Assembly (NCBI RefSeq): GCF_000001735.4 | Contig: NC_003074.8 | Location: 1,612,101-1,676,100, forward strand | DNA length: 64,000 bases | Source: Arabidopsis thaliana | Lineage: Eukaryota; Streptophyta; Magnoliopsida; Brassicales; Brassicaceae | Direction of reading: 5' to 3' | Part shown: piece by piece, positions 1 to 13,775 of the stretch | Layout of the letters: each line of letters starts with the position of its first letter | Numbering within the stretch: the first letter of the stretch is position 1 | The notes under the pieces: generated by a model | What the model saw: the letters and a program-made list of their open reading frames with translations, nothing else | Told to the model about the DNA's origin: nothing | Databases searched by the model: none | Translations under genes and position numbers: made by a program

Positions 1-33
1 CAGAGGCACGGTGGCGGAGGAGGATCATCTTAA
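1..33 (+). CDS. possible C-terminal tail of an upstream gene (partial)
   Basis: Read from base 1, the window opens with eleven codons that end in TAA at 31-33. They encode a short glycine/serine-rich tail (Gln-Arg-His, five Gly, two Ser). Such a tail is compatible with the end of a protein whose body lies left of the window, and no other gene start lies nearby. The stretch is too short to identify a family, and it could equally be non-coding, so this is only a plausible partial CDS. The following 700 bases show no ORF of weight. Confidence 0.35.
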   Translation, partial: QRHGGGGGSS

Positions 34-759
34 GAACTGAGTCAGTACCCGTTCGAGATTCTCACCGGTCGGGCAATTCTCATGATGGACAAAAAACCAA
101 AAAAAGAAAAAAAAAACATTGGGAATTTGATATTTGAGAAAACCTGAAAAACTGCATGCTCAAGTTATGTGATGAATTGATAATCTAAAAACACAAAATG
201 GTATGTAATGGTTTGGAGAGAGACTGCCTCCCCCAGTCGGTGGTGTGACCCCCGTGCGGTTCGAGGTCTGGGTATGAATCGGGGGAGCGAAAGAGGTCTT
301 TGGGTATTTGTTTTTTAATGTGGCGACATTGGGTATCCAAGTTATTACCCTAATGAAACTTTCTTTCTTCTATCTGGTTATGTTAAATTTTAACTGTCGA
401 GTTTTTCTTCATATTACTATCCCAAATTTTGATGGTCTTTCTTTTGTTTTGTTTTTTCCCTACAACATAAAAATTGACGTCAAATGACCAAGACTATAGT
501 CTATACGTGACATCAAAATCGAACAGTCCAAACCAAAGTCAAATGACCAAGACCTGTCTATAGTCTATAATGTTACAACAAGGCCGCCTTTTTTCTTCTA
601 ATTCAGCGTCGTAATTGCAAAATAATAAAATAGTTTAATAGTAAAATTGAGGGATACAAAAACAAAAGGTAGAACTTTCCTCCTCCGATTTTATCTCAGC
701 CTATATAAATTACCGGCGAAAGGCTTTATTTTTCTTCCAAGTTTTGATTTTTCCAAACA
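34..759. other. intergenic region upstream of the HIG1-domain gene
   Basis: No gene is visible. The interval holds an A-rich run (about 90-118) and a 60-base segment at 228-287 bounded by a 7-bp inverted repeat (CTCCCCC / GGGGGAG). It also holds two near-identical copies of a ~27-base motif (479-505 and 538-568). The part next to the gene (about 690-759) is probably the 5' leader. Confidence 0.5.
479..568 (+). repeat. two direct repeats in the HIG1-gene promoter
   Basis: The motif GTCAAATGACCAAGAC at 479-494 recurs at 538-553. Each copy is followed by a TATAGTCTATA element, with a 5-base insertion (CTGTC) in the second copy. The copies are about 58 bases apart and lie 190-280 bases before the start codon. 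This is seen directly; any function is unknown. Confidence 0.8.
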
Positions 760-1648
760 ATGGTGGAATCAAAGACCAAATTTGAAGAAATCAGAAAATG
801 GGTCTCCGATCACAAACTTCGTACCGTCGGTAATTATCCTTGTTTCTTCTTCTTCTTCTCAACATTCCTTTTCTCTTGGGTCGTTTATTGTGATCTTAGA
901 TTTCATCGCCTTAATGTCATATAGTAGAATTGATTATTAACTTGTTACGGTTTCTGTTACCGTCTTGGATTTCCTCTTGATTCCACTGAGACATTTTTGG
1001 TCCTCAATTCTTAATGTTCTTTGACATGCAAAGATATTAGAGAATGCATTCCCATCTACTTTATTTTTGGTGTTTTGATATTTCTTTCTGCTAATTCTGA
1101 ACCTGTATTGTTTTAATTTGACCGTTGTTGAATCAGGTTGTTTATGGCTAAGTGGTATTACCGGTTCTATCGCCTATAACTGGTCCCAACCTGCCATGAA
1201 AACCAGTGTCAAGATCATCCACGCCAGGTGAATCTTCTAATCAAAAGGATTGATTGATTATAAATGGTTGAATGATTTTTTTGTAAAGTTTTTGAGTCTC
1301 ATTTGCATTTTGAAACATTTTCTGTAGCCATGAACATTTATAGTTGAGCAACATCATCATCTCCATGTCCCAAAAGCATGTACATTTCTCTGTTCTTGCC
1401 TGTAAGCTATAGTTGTTATCGACATAAATTTTATGTTCTTAGCCAAATCATTTGTTCGAGACATCCAGTCACATGGTACTGTACGAAGCACTTTTCTCAC
1501 CGAGCTTCTTCTCAGGTTGCACGCTCAGGCGCTGACTTTAGCTGCTTTGGCTGGAGCAGCCGTGGTGGAGTACTATGACCACAAAACTGAAGCTACCAAC
1601 CGCTATCCGAAGTTTCTGCCACCGGAAAATTTATCTCACAAAGACTAA
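760..1648 (+). CDS. HIG1-domain (hypoxia-responsive family) protein, 3 exons
   Basis: Exons 760-829, 1137-1227 and 1516-1648 join in frame to 97 codons plus TAA. All introns are GT..AG. The protein has an N-terminal soluble helix, a hydrophobic segment around residues 25-45 (LWLSGITGSIAYNW), a second Ala/Leu-rich hydrophobic segment around 55-73, and a short charged C-terminus. This two-helix layout and length are typical of HIG1 (hypoxia-induced gene domain) proteins. In yeast and animals these sit in the inner mitochondrial membrane and help assemble respiratory supercomplexes; mitochondrial placement here is inferred. The ATG at 760 is the first one followed by a clean splice donor. The order matches At3g05550. 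Specific function in plants is not shown by the sequence. Confidence 0.9.
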
Positions 1649-3104
<1,456 letters not shown>

Positions 3105-4164
3105 ACCTCAGAATCCAGTTTGGTTTAGAAGTATACTCTATTCCATGTTTCTGTTTTTTGGTTTCTACTCGGTATTCAATACAATTTGTCTTTTCCCTTC
3201 TGTCATTTTTGTCAGATGTTATTTAGTTTTGTTCCAGTTAACTCTTGTTGGTTATCTTACTTTAAGAGCTCATATGGATCTCGTTCTTTCAGATTGTCGT
3301 TAAAAAAGTTGGATAATGATGGAATGATTGGTTTATGAGGATTAAAGAACTCGAACGTGAATCGAAGATAATCTTTCAATTTAAAATATTTTTGCAGGAT
3401 TACTTCGATTAGAATCTGTTTTCCTTCACAATTTGGGAAACTTTGTTGAAAATAATATTCTTTCGACGCACATTAGGATTGTGAATACCTTAGCCAAATA
3501 TGATTGTGTAGTTCTTATCTCTGCCTATATAAACAAATTCTCGAGAATAACATTCCCTATGAGACCTTTTTCTCTGGCATATAAAAAACGAAGGAATGGT
3601 AATGAACGCTGAAGATACTCCTCCAATTCCATGTTTTTTCGATCTCTTTTCTTGTCAGAGTGGAGATTTGGCCCGTGTGGTGCCATCTGCCCCAAGAAAC
3701 GAAAGAGAAGTTAGTCTCGACACTTGAGGAACACCCACCCTAGCACACTTGAGAAACATGTCAAGGGGAAATAGGGGCATAAAGAATGCAAATAATGTAT
3801 CAACAGCACTAACTCTCTCCAGAGGTTGTTCTGAAGTTTCTCCAACTTCTTTTTGTTTTCATGAGGGTTTTTAAAGGATTTTCAAAGTCGATTCTATTGG
3901 CACTTAAAAGTTTTTTTGGATGCTGAAAAGCATATATGAAAAACTGCAAAATTATTAGATTCAGAACATTCTTTGGTAATTGAAGATGGGCACTAACAAA
4001 ACAAAGTAAAGACATGTTATGTTTTAGCTATCCACCAATAACAAATTGTCATCTTTATTACTGTTATAAATGGGCATATCTCCCTAAACAATGGTAACCG
4101 AAACAAACCAACAAAAAGTAAACCGAAACAAGATCTTGTTAGCTTGATTCTATCATCAGTTTCT
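3105..4164. other. convergent intergenic region between RPL22 and the small unknown gene
   Basis: The first ~200 bases are the RPL22 3' UTR, and the last ~150 belong to the 3' end of the minus-strand gene at 4165-4536. Between them I see a TATATAAA element near 3524 and a moderately GC-richer stretch at about 3600-3780 that holds no ORF of weight. No RNA family is recognised. Confidence 0.5.
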
Positions 4165-4536
4165 CTAATCTGAGACTGTTGTCTGAAGAGGCAAATAACT
4201 CTCGACTCCTCCTTTAGCCTCACTTTGCTGCTTATCCGCAACAGCCTTTGACAACCCAAACATCTGAAAAAGGCAAAATAACTTACTATTAGCAAAATCA
4301 CAAGTAGTGGCTCAGTGATCAAGATCTATTACGTGTTTAGTAAATCATGAAGAAAGACAAACCTTCTTGATGGTTTTGTTGAAACAGTTCTTGTGATCAT
4401 CCATGGAAGCATTAATGAAATCATCGATGTGATCCTTGACGTCTTCTAGGAAATTGGCATCATCCTTTGTCTTCTTTCGACATGAAGACGTGGCCGGTTT
4501 TGGCGGGTTTTCAGCTTGAGTTTTCTGCGTCTCCAT
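4165..4536 (-). CDS. small conserved plant protein of unknown function, 2 exons
   Basis: On the minus strand, exons 4536-4363 and 4263-4165 join in frame to 90 codons plus TAG. The product starts with METQKTQAENPPKP. It has a Pro/Lys-rich disordered N-terminus, then an acidic helical stretch with FLEDVKDHIDDFIN around residues 29-42, a KNCFNKTIKK segment, and a C-terminal part starting MFGLSKAVADKQQ. No signal peptide or membrane segment is visible. I do not recognise a domain and assign no function. A probable 5'-UTR intron runs from a GT at 5185-5184 to an AG near 4552, placing the first UTR exon at about 5186-5270. The order matches At3g05570. Confidence 0.85.
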
Positions 4537-5185
4537 TTAAGGCTTATCCTAAAAAGTAACATCTAAGCTCTCTAGAATAAAGATAGAATCAAACATAGAC
4601 TTCAAACCCTATTAACACAGATGGTACAGCAAGGATTCAGAAACACTCTTTAGCTACGAACCAATGAACTAGATATAGGCTTCGAAAATCAAGTGAAAGA
4701 TTGGCTCTCTAAACCTATTCAGCTCAAAGAAAAAACAACTCTAAAACACATATAGATTCTGAAACTGAAAGATCCGAACCAAGAATCCTGTAGCAATTGG
4801 CTATTCAATATAAAATTTCTCAGAGATTCTATAATGTTTTTCTCCATTGAGAACCACAACATTGGAATCAAACATAAACATTGCTAGAAACTCTCCAACT
4901 TCCTTCCTATATATCTTTAGAAATTCCACCATTACATATCAATCCAAGGAAATAGAGATTAAGTTAGATCAATAAACCCAAAGCAAAACACAGATGAATT
5001 ATGCGATCATATACAGTAATGGTAACACACGGATCGAGAGACAAAGACAAACGAAAATAACAAGAAATGCAGAAATCAAGCAAGTTCAAGAGCTGAGACA
5101 TAAACCCAGGTAGAGAAGCTGAGATTCAAACACAGGAATCCAACGAAAGATCAGAGATTTAGAAACGAGAGATTCAGAAACTAAC

Positions 5186-5290
5186 CGACGAGACTTGCGG
5201 CGGCGGCGGCGGCGACGGAAGAGGATTTGTCTGGCTTTGGGGATCCTCTGCTCGCTAAAACGTCTGCAATTGTTATATTACTAAGTTACC
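5186..5290 (-). promoter_or_regulatory. 5'-UTR exon with a CCG trinucleotide run
   Basis: The leader exon of the small gene carries a GCGGCGGCGGCGGCGG run on the plus strand (about 5197-5212), so a CCG run in the transcript, directly upstream of the 5'-UTR intron donor. Such GC runs can form structure in a leader. The effect is not known. Confidence 0.5.
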
Positions 5291-6115
5291 CTTAATGTTC
5301 CTGACAACATCGATAAAGAAAAGGTTATTTACGGAAAACATTGATTTGCCGAGATTTTGGGTTGGTATGCAGCTATATTATTTGGTTTGTGGATTTCATA
5401 AACCGAAAAATCTAGTTTTTAGATTTTTCGGTTTAATAGTAAACCGGATTGAACCATCTTCCTATGAAATTAAACCAAAAGCCTGAGAATAAAATGTGCT
5501 ACTATGAAAACTCGACGAGAGAGGGAGAATCAGTTTCAAGAAGAACCAATTCCGAAACAGAGAGAACAAGTCGTGCCATTGTGTAAAAGTAAGCTCTGTA
5601 AAAAGTATATGTATTACTGCTGGAAGAGAAAAAACACAGAGAGACATGTACTGCTAAATCAAAAGGAAATTGTTTTTACTGTGCAGATGATTCACAAAAG
5701 TAAGAGCCAAACCATGGAAGTCAATTCAAATATGGAAAAGATTAAGAAATGTGGTAATTTGATGATACAGGAAAGAAAGAAAAAAGCAAAAGAGGAGAGG
5801 CACTCTAAGTTAAACTAAGGTGTTAAAAGAATAACCAAATAAAAGAAAACAGACCAAAAGGAGATGAAAATCTAGAGAAGCAGAAAAGAGATGTTTCTGC
5901 AACTATACACAGAATATTTGGACAACACCTTTTGTTTTCTCTCTCTCTCTCTCTCTTTTGTTTTTTCTACTGATGCTTCTTCTTTGATGACTAAGTAAAG
6001 TAGCCTTTTGAGGTTCTCTTCTCCATTGCAGTTTGCCTACATCTGAAGAAATGCACAGAGCGCTAGCTTGAGCTTGTGAAACCAAATCTCTCAAGGGAAT
6101 AAGCTGTATTAAGTT
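5291..6115. other. intergenic DNA and TOPP9 3' UTR, with a perfect hairpin and a CT repeat
   Basis: The interval contains a perfect 16-bp inverted repeat (5399-5414 and 5420-5435, loop of 5), and a CT dinucleotide run at about 5938-5957 that is probably in the TOPP9 3' UTR. A 104-codon lysine-rich ORF at 5504-5818 has no start context, introns or family likeness and is not called as a gene. Confidence 0.5.
5399..5435. repeat. perfect 16-bp inverted repeat (hairpin)
   Basis: TAAACCGAAAAATCTA at 5399-5414 is followed after 5 bases by its exact reverse complement at 5420-5435. It lies between the 5' end of the small gene and the 3' end of TOPP9, both on the minus strand. It could be a tiny foldback element or a transcript-end structure. 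Confidence 0.9.
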
Positions 6116-7750
6116 TCAAGACTTCCCCATTTTCGGTACCTGATCAAAAAGAGAAAATATAGAGAGAAACATGTGTTACATTATGACGTGAAGTTTCCAA
6201 AAGAACAAAACTTGTCATGACTCATCAAGTCCAAAAGGCTTGGTCTTGTTGGATTCAGATTTTGGTATATCCGAGCTAACCAATATTATTATCAAAAGAA
6301 GGACTACTTGGTCTTTTGAAAGTTCTTGGTGGAAACAAACCTTCTTGAGAGGATTAGTGCTAGAAGCTGGAGCCGGTTTCAGAATCTCAAAGGAGCAAAC
6401 GAGAGATTGATCCACGCTCAATAATGCACCGGCATTGTCAAACTCTCCTCCATAGTTTGGAGCTGAGAATATTGTGACTAACCTCCGTTTTGCGAAAAAC
6501 TCATACCCATCTTCCACTACCTGCAAACACGTCCCTCACAAGTCAATATCTTGGAAGGTTCTCATAAAAGTCTTTTCCTTTATGCCCATATTCACAAGAT
6601 ACAACAAATGTCAAACATTTCTACAGAGTTGGACCATTTGGTTCTAGTTTTGATCACTATGGAAGTCTATTTACCTGATGGCCTCTGCAAATGAGATCGA
6701 GATCATTCTTATCCAAAAAGTCAGCGACTACATCGGCTCCAAACGTGCAGGAGATACCTCGATCGCTATCAGTCCACCCTTCATTCTTCTGATCAGGATC
6801 AGACCAAAGTAAATCACAAAGAAGACCATTGTCTGGAATCTCTGTAGGCCTTTGAATCTCCCGAATCTGCCCCAAGTTTTCCAATTCCGGTGACAATCCA
6901 CCATGCATACATAGGATCTTCTCGTCAATGAGAGCAGCTACCGGCAAACAGTTGAAGCAATCGGTGAATATCTTCCAAAGCCGTACATTAAACCTCCGTT
7001 TGCATTCGTCATAGAACCCGTAAATCCTGTTGATCTTAGCATCTTCATGGTTTCCTCTCAAGAGAAATATCTTGGATGGGTACCGGATTTTGTAAGCCAA
7101 GAGTAAACATATTGTTTCAAGACTTTGCTTGCCTCTATCAACGTAATCGCCGAGGAAGAGATAGTTCGCTGAAGGAGGATAGCCTCCGTATTCGAATAGC
7201 CTCAGAAGATCTTGGTACTGTCCATGGATATCACCTGAATTAGAGATCAAAACGGAAACCATTAGTACCTCATAAAACAAAGCATCAGCAGATTTAGAAA
7301 CAATTTGCAGAAACTTTAACATAAATCCATCAAAATCAAAACTTTTTAGATCACCCAGATGCTAAAATCTTCAAACACACGTTTCGACATTAAGAAAAAA
7401 AGAGGAACCCTAATCAACACAAATTTGCCCCCAATTACAAATCTCATCTTTTTAACCCCAATCGTGCAATACGACTCAAACCCAAATCATCAAAACCAAA
7501 AAGCCACAATATTTTTTCATCATCACCACAAAGAGAGGGAGAGAAAGAGAAAGAGACCGCAGATGCGAATGGGGGCATGAAGCTCGAGAAGATTAGGCTG
7601 AGAAAGGAAGATTTGTCTGGCGTTAACGCAAAGTTGACGGATCTCGACCTCCGAAAGCTGAACCTGTTTACCTCCTTTACCTTCCAACAATCTCCTTATA
7701 ATATCATCCAATACACCCATCTCCATCATCCCTTCCATACTCGTCATCAT
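6116..7750 (-). CDS. TOPP9: type-one serine/threonine protein phosphatase catalytic subunit, 4 exons
   Basis: Minus-strand exons 7750-7558, 7234-6675, 6520-6341 and 6139-6116 join in frame to 318 codons plus TGA. The PPP-family signatures are intact: GDIHGQ near residue 65, GDYVDRG around 92-98, and LRGNHE around 122-127. C-terminal metal/active-site segments ([31 protein letters not shown]) are also present. It dephosphorylates Ser/Thr residues as the catalytic partner of PP1 regulatory subunits in nucleus and cytosol. The tiny last exon encodes only seven residues (VPKMGKS). The start is the first of two adjacent Met codons (MMTSMEG). The reading frame is open above it, but those residues are not family-like. 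The order matches At3g05580. Confidence 0.96.
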
Positions 7751-9410
7751 TCTTCCTCTGATCCCAACCTTTTTCACCAGAATCCAAAAGGGTTTGCGCC
7801 AAATCAGGCGAGAAACAATGGGTCTCGATTAAATAAAGAAATAATCAGAAAATCACAAACTTTTAATGTTTTTGTTCCTTTAGATTTTCCCGAGAAAATG
7901 CGGGAAACACAAAGGGGGGAAGAAAGAAAAGAGAGGTCAAACAAAGGGGGAAGGCAAAACCAGAAGCAATCTCTCTCTATATATCTCTCTATTAGTCTTA
8001 AAAACTCAGAGGAGGAAAGTGGATCAATTGGAAAAGATTAGAATTAATAACAAATCCGGATTTAAGGAGATTATTAATTGGAGAAACAGATGGCGCAGAT
8101 AATAGCTCCTTCTCTTCTCTCTCTTTTGCTGCCAGAAATTTTTGGAATTTATATTTCAACTCTGTTTTAAATGGCTATTCATTACATTAAGAGAATGATG
8201 TCGGTCCAAAAAAACATAATTAAGATTAGAAATGGAACAAGTTGAGTTTTAACTATATACGATTATTATATCAATTAACAATTATATTTAGCAATTTCTA
8301 ACTTTGTTTGGTATTGTAACAATGGCTACTCTACATGATGTAAAAATGGATCCAATGAACTACAAAAGAAAAAATGATTGGATAAAGAAAGCAAAACCAG
8401 TGCAATTGATTTGGTATTGTCCAACAGAACTAAAAACATGATTAAAAGGGGAAGTTGTCAAATCTCAAAATAGAAAAACGAAGACGAAGTAATTAGTGAA
8501 ACCTTCTAAGGCAAGAATTATGGGGTAGTGGACGGACGGTGATGGAAGAAGAAGATCCAGCCTAAAAAGAATGAGACGTGGATGATTCTCATTGGAACTG
8601 GTCAAAGCTCCTTACATACACTAATTTCCTTTGTAGTTAAATAAATTATTCAAGTAATTGTTGTCGGGCGAGAAACCGCGTCTTTTGAAAAGTTCGTTTT
8701 ATGGTTATATTTGTATACGTGTGAGGGTAATACTTAGAATTCGTAAATGGGTTCCCATCATGTTCCACTACACCATCCTAATTATATAAACAGACAGTGA
8801 TTAGTAACATTAATTGATACTTTTTCTTTCTTTTTGGGCGAGTAAATTTTAACTTATTTGAAAGTTGATTCATAACACTTTCTGTGACAAGAAATCAACA
8901 ATAATAGGTTAAAATTGCGTAAACAAGTATACTTACCTATGTATTAGTAGTTTACATACATGATAACAAGTATGAAGTATACTACACCTAATATGTGGTT
9001 CATTCTTTTTTCTAAGCAAAATAAAATATTTCTTTTCTTCTAGACGGCATGCATCAATGATTAAACTATTTCTTGTATCAATATAACTAATCTTTTATAG
9101 TTACGTATATAAAAGGTTTGTAAGAAAATACATCAGAAATGCTTTTTTTTCATGTTGGTCAGAAAAAGAAAAGGAAAGGCTTTCTATGGTGACAAATAAA
9201 AATTATATAAATGGGCCAATATATTACAGAATTTAAGTCCAAACTTATTGTGGTCTTATATTCAAGGCCCATCTCGTGAAGGAAGAAAATAACTAAGCCC
9301 ATTTCGTGGAGGAAGTAAGAGAACCCTAAAATTGAGTTGGTATAAAAACCCTAGCATCAGTATTTTCATGTAGAAGGTCGGCGGTTCCATCACCACAACG
9401 CCGGACGACA
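7751..9410. promoter_or_regulatory. intergenic region between TOPP9 and RPL18, with the RPL18 promoter
   Basis: About 7751-8150 is the TOPP9 leader and promoter. Then comes ~1 kb of AT-rich DNA without a gene. From 9211 the RPL18 promoter shows TGGGCC (9212-9217), GGCCCAT near 9267, GCCCATTT near 9297, and TATAAA at 9341-9346 running directly into an AAACCCTA telo-box at 9346-9353. That is the usual site II plus telo-box set for ribosomal proteins, 58 bases before the ATG. Confidence 0.7.
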
Positions 9411-10675
<1,265 letters not shown>

Positions 10676-11384
10676 GAAAGTTGTTGCCGCCATTGGACTT
10701 GATTCTGGAGTACTGTTGCTTCTTGGTTGCTTTTGTAATCGGATTTTTGTTAGGGAACTCTGTTTTTTCTTTCCTCTTTCAGACATGCTACTAAGTTTGC
10801 TTCTACTGGATTCATCGTGTGGTTATTACACTTGCAGCTTTACTATGTTAAACTTAATTCATTATCTTTCTACTAAGGTCTTGACATCTCAAGACATCAT
10901 AGAACTTTCTTGGTGTTTAGCATTCTTTCATTATTTCTGTCATTGTTTCACTTCTTTTACGTTGCTAAAAGTAGTTAGGATGAATTGGAATAATGTGATA
11001 GACTGAATCAGCTAGCTGTAGGTGCTCTACTGCGATTGCTTTCATTGGACCTAATGGGTCTTCTGGGTTCTGTGGTCAAATGGGCCTGTGTTGTCTTTTA
11101 TCCCTCCTATTATGTTGTTGGGCCCGAGCATGCGTTCTGCCAATGTTTCACTTGGTTATTTCTGGTTCATTTAGTTTGCTTATAAAATCATTGTGAAATC
11201 TATAAAAAAAATTGGTTTTCTTTTGAAATCTTCAATCCAGCCTTCTAACTATTTTCGCCAGAATCGATTGTTCCTACACACGTTGAGCTTCATAATGCCA
11301 AGTCTTATTCAAAATCTTGTCGAAACAACACATGCAAGAACCAACTTGTTTTGAGAGCCAACATAATAGAACCAAACGAGAACT
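10676..11384. other. convergent 3' region between RPL18 and the epoxide hydrolase
   Basis: It holds the RPL18 3' UTR (from 10676), then the 3' end of the minus-strand hydrolase gene. Several TGGGCC/GGGCCC motifs lie at 11040-11130 with no gene attached. No RNA gene is recognised. A 142-codon ORF at 10578-11006 is a frame shadow of the last L18 exon and its UTR. Confidence 0.5.
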
Positions 11385-12604
11385 CTAAAAGCTTTTGTTG
11401 TTGTCCCGAAGCTTGGTGAAGAAGTCATTGATGTGAGCAGTGACCTCTTGAGGTTTCTCTTGGTTAACGAAGTGACCAGCATCTTCAATCACCACTATCT
11501 CTTGAAGAGTTGGAACATCTGCAGCAAATCCACCACCGTGAATGTACTCTTTCATCCCTGGTGTGGTGTACACCATGTCGAAGTCACCTGTCATGAACTT
11601 CACTGGAACTTGAATCTTAGCTCCGGTCCATGGTGCAGTGAGCTCCCAATTCCTGATATATTAACCAATAACAAATTAACCCAAACCCTAAAATACGCAT
11701 TCATATACTAAGAACTTACAGATCCATGGCTCTGTAGTAGTTCAATCCACCGGTAAATCCTGCCTTCTCGAATTTGGAGACATAGAAATCGAGATCTTTC
11801 TTAGAAAACCATTCAGGCAATTCAATGTTTTCGCTATTAGGGTTAGGTTTTTCCCCAAAGGGATTATCCTTAGGTAAAATCGGCGGACCGAGTGTCCTCC
11901 CTGTGAAGAGGTTCCTCAGAAATATTCTTGGATCTGCACTTGCAATCTCTCCTTCAATCTTCCCCGGTTCCTGCAAATTCACATTGTTTAAACAAAATTG
12001 AAATTATATTGGACATAACCAAACAATGTCAATTGAATGGTTTTATTTTATTGGATAAGAGATTATTGGTCGTCGATGTTACTTGATTAGTACGGTCGGT
12101 TAATAAAGAAAGATCAAGATGCAAAACCTGAAATCTACAAATGTAGTAATCATCTCCAAATACAGCCTTGAACCCTTGAACGGGCTTGACTTTAGGGTTT
12201 CTTGATCTATACGGCACACTCAAACACACAAAGCCGTTAATCTTTTCAGGTCGAAACAAACAGAGAAACCATCCGATAATGGCTCCCCAATCATGACCGA
12301 CCAGAAACACCTTCTCTTGATTTCCAGCAACACTGTCCAGAAGAGCTACGAGGTCCCCAACGACGTTAAGACACGTGTACTCGGAGAAAGACTCCGGCGA
12401 ATCAGAGTCTCCGTAGCCTCGGAGGTCTGGAGCTACAGCGCGGTAACCTAGAGATGATAACCCACTAATCTGGTGACGCCACGTGTACCAGAGATCAGGG
12501 AATCCATGGAGGAGAAGCACCACAGGTCCTTCTTTGGGACCTTTCTCGGCAATGTGCATTGTTATGCCATTGACACTCACCATTCTATGATCGATTCCTT
12601 CCAT
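11385..12604 (-). CDS. EH1: soluble epoxide hydrolase (alpha/beta hydrolase fold), 3 exons
   Basis: Minus-strand exons 12604-12128, 11970-11720 and 11652-11385 join to 331 codons plus stop. The oxyanion-hole motif HGFP is at residues 33-36. The nucleophile Asp105 sits in GHDWGA, the likely acid Asp268 in GDFD, and the base His303 in DAGHF. Cap-domain tyrosines lie at 153/154 (DDYY) and near 238 (NYYRAM). A full Asp-Asp-His triad plus two Tyr marks an active epoxide hydrolase that adds water to fatty-acid epoxides through an ester intermediate. No transit or signal peptide is seen, so it is probably cytosolic. Family knowledge links such enzymes to hydroxylated cutin monomers. Frame-open codons upstream of MEGID are leader. 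The order matches At3g05600; the EH1 symbol is from memory. Confidence 0.93.
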
Positions 12605-13775
12605 TTCTCCTTTCTTTTTTTTTGTTGGATAGATGAATGTGTTTTTACTTTTTAAGATGTGTGATGGAATCAATTTGGAAGTGATATAAATAGAGAATCC
12701 AAAGGGAAGTTACTTTTAATATTACTTCTATTTACCTATCTTTTTAGATAGCATGAATACTAGTTTTAAATGGTAAGATAAGTTGGTGGAAAATTGATTG
12801 AAACCCAGCACAAAAATAAATATCAAACACAATATGTAAAAGACAATTATAACGCTGCTTTTATTTAGTTTTCAAAACTAATAAACAGATGGATGTATAT
12901 CTATAATGTTGAGCTTGCCAATTGGTGAAGACGAGTAACCATTTGGAGGTAAAGAGAAGTAAATGTAGTCTAGTGGGTAGTTGCGATTGTGTGCATGCAT
13001 ATATTGGGAACCACCTTTCTTTTATTGCCTCAAACTTTATGATAACAAATAGGAGTATATATTTAGAATTTTAGATCTTCAGATATTTATTTAGAGTTAA
13101 AAAGAACTTGTTTCTGATCAACTTTTTCTAAGAAATATAAAACTTAATAGCAACGGATTTCGAAAGTACATATGCAAATTTAATGGCTAGATTTCGGATT
13201 CGAACTTGGGGTAAAAGAATCTCTAACTTTTCCAATGGACGTATAGAATAAGATGATTTGGCTATAGCTTAAAAGATGAGAGGGTGGAGCTAAAATGAAT
13301 GCAGAGAAGTAAATGAGGTTAGTTGTAACTACTTTCTTTTACTACCTTTCACTATTGATCTGCTTCTTCTATTTCCAACTTTCTCTTTTCATAAACTTGT
13401 CCCAATTCATATATAAATATTATATATTGAGGGTTGTGTCAATAATTTATATAAGAATATTAATTTCGTATAGGAAATTGTTAGTACTAGATGACACATG
13501 AAATTCTTTGGAACAGCTCGCGCATAGTAATGAACTAATTTCTACATATAAATGAGTTTACAAGATGCACTAGTTAATAATAATAGATTTATAAACAGCA
13601 TTTTAATATACTGATATATTAAACATGAGTTTACAAAGCTAAACATTAATGTCAACAATTTGGAATACCAATAATCCTGAAGTCCTCAAGGTTGTGCAAA
13701 TATTTTTGTTCCTTTCAGGTTTTGCTTGAATTAGAGTAAAGAAAAAACACATTTTATGCCATCTTAATCAATCTT
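12605..13775. other. intergenic region between epoxide hydrolase promoter and PME21 3' end
   Basis: AT-rich DNA with no gene. The first ~400 bases are the hydrolase promoter. The last ~150 are the 3' UTR of the pectinesterase. The 62-codon ORF at 13313-13501 is hydrophobic low-complexity and not convincing. Confidence 0.5.

Noticed and set aside
228-287. a tRNA gene
   Set aside because: The 7-bp terminal stem and a B-box-like word are present, but the 60-base length, the lack of a D arm and the lack of an anticodon arm rule out a normal tRNA.
5504-5818. 104-codon lysine-rich ORF
   Set aside because: No promoter, introns or family likeness. It lies in AT-rich DNA before the TOPP9 3' UTR, and its composition follows base bias.
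7577-8041. 154-codon plus-strand ORF
   Set aside because: It is antisense to TOPP9 exon 1 and its leader. The minus-strand frame is clearly the coding one.
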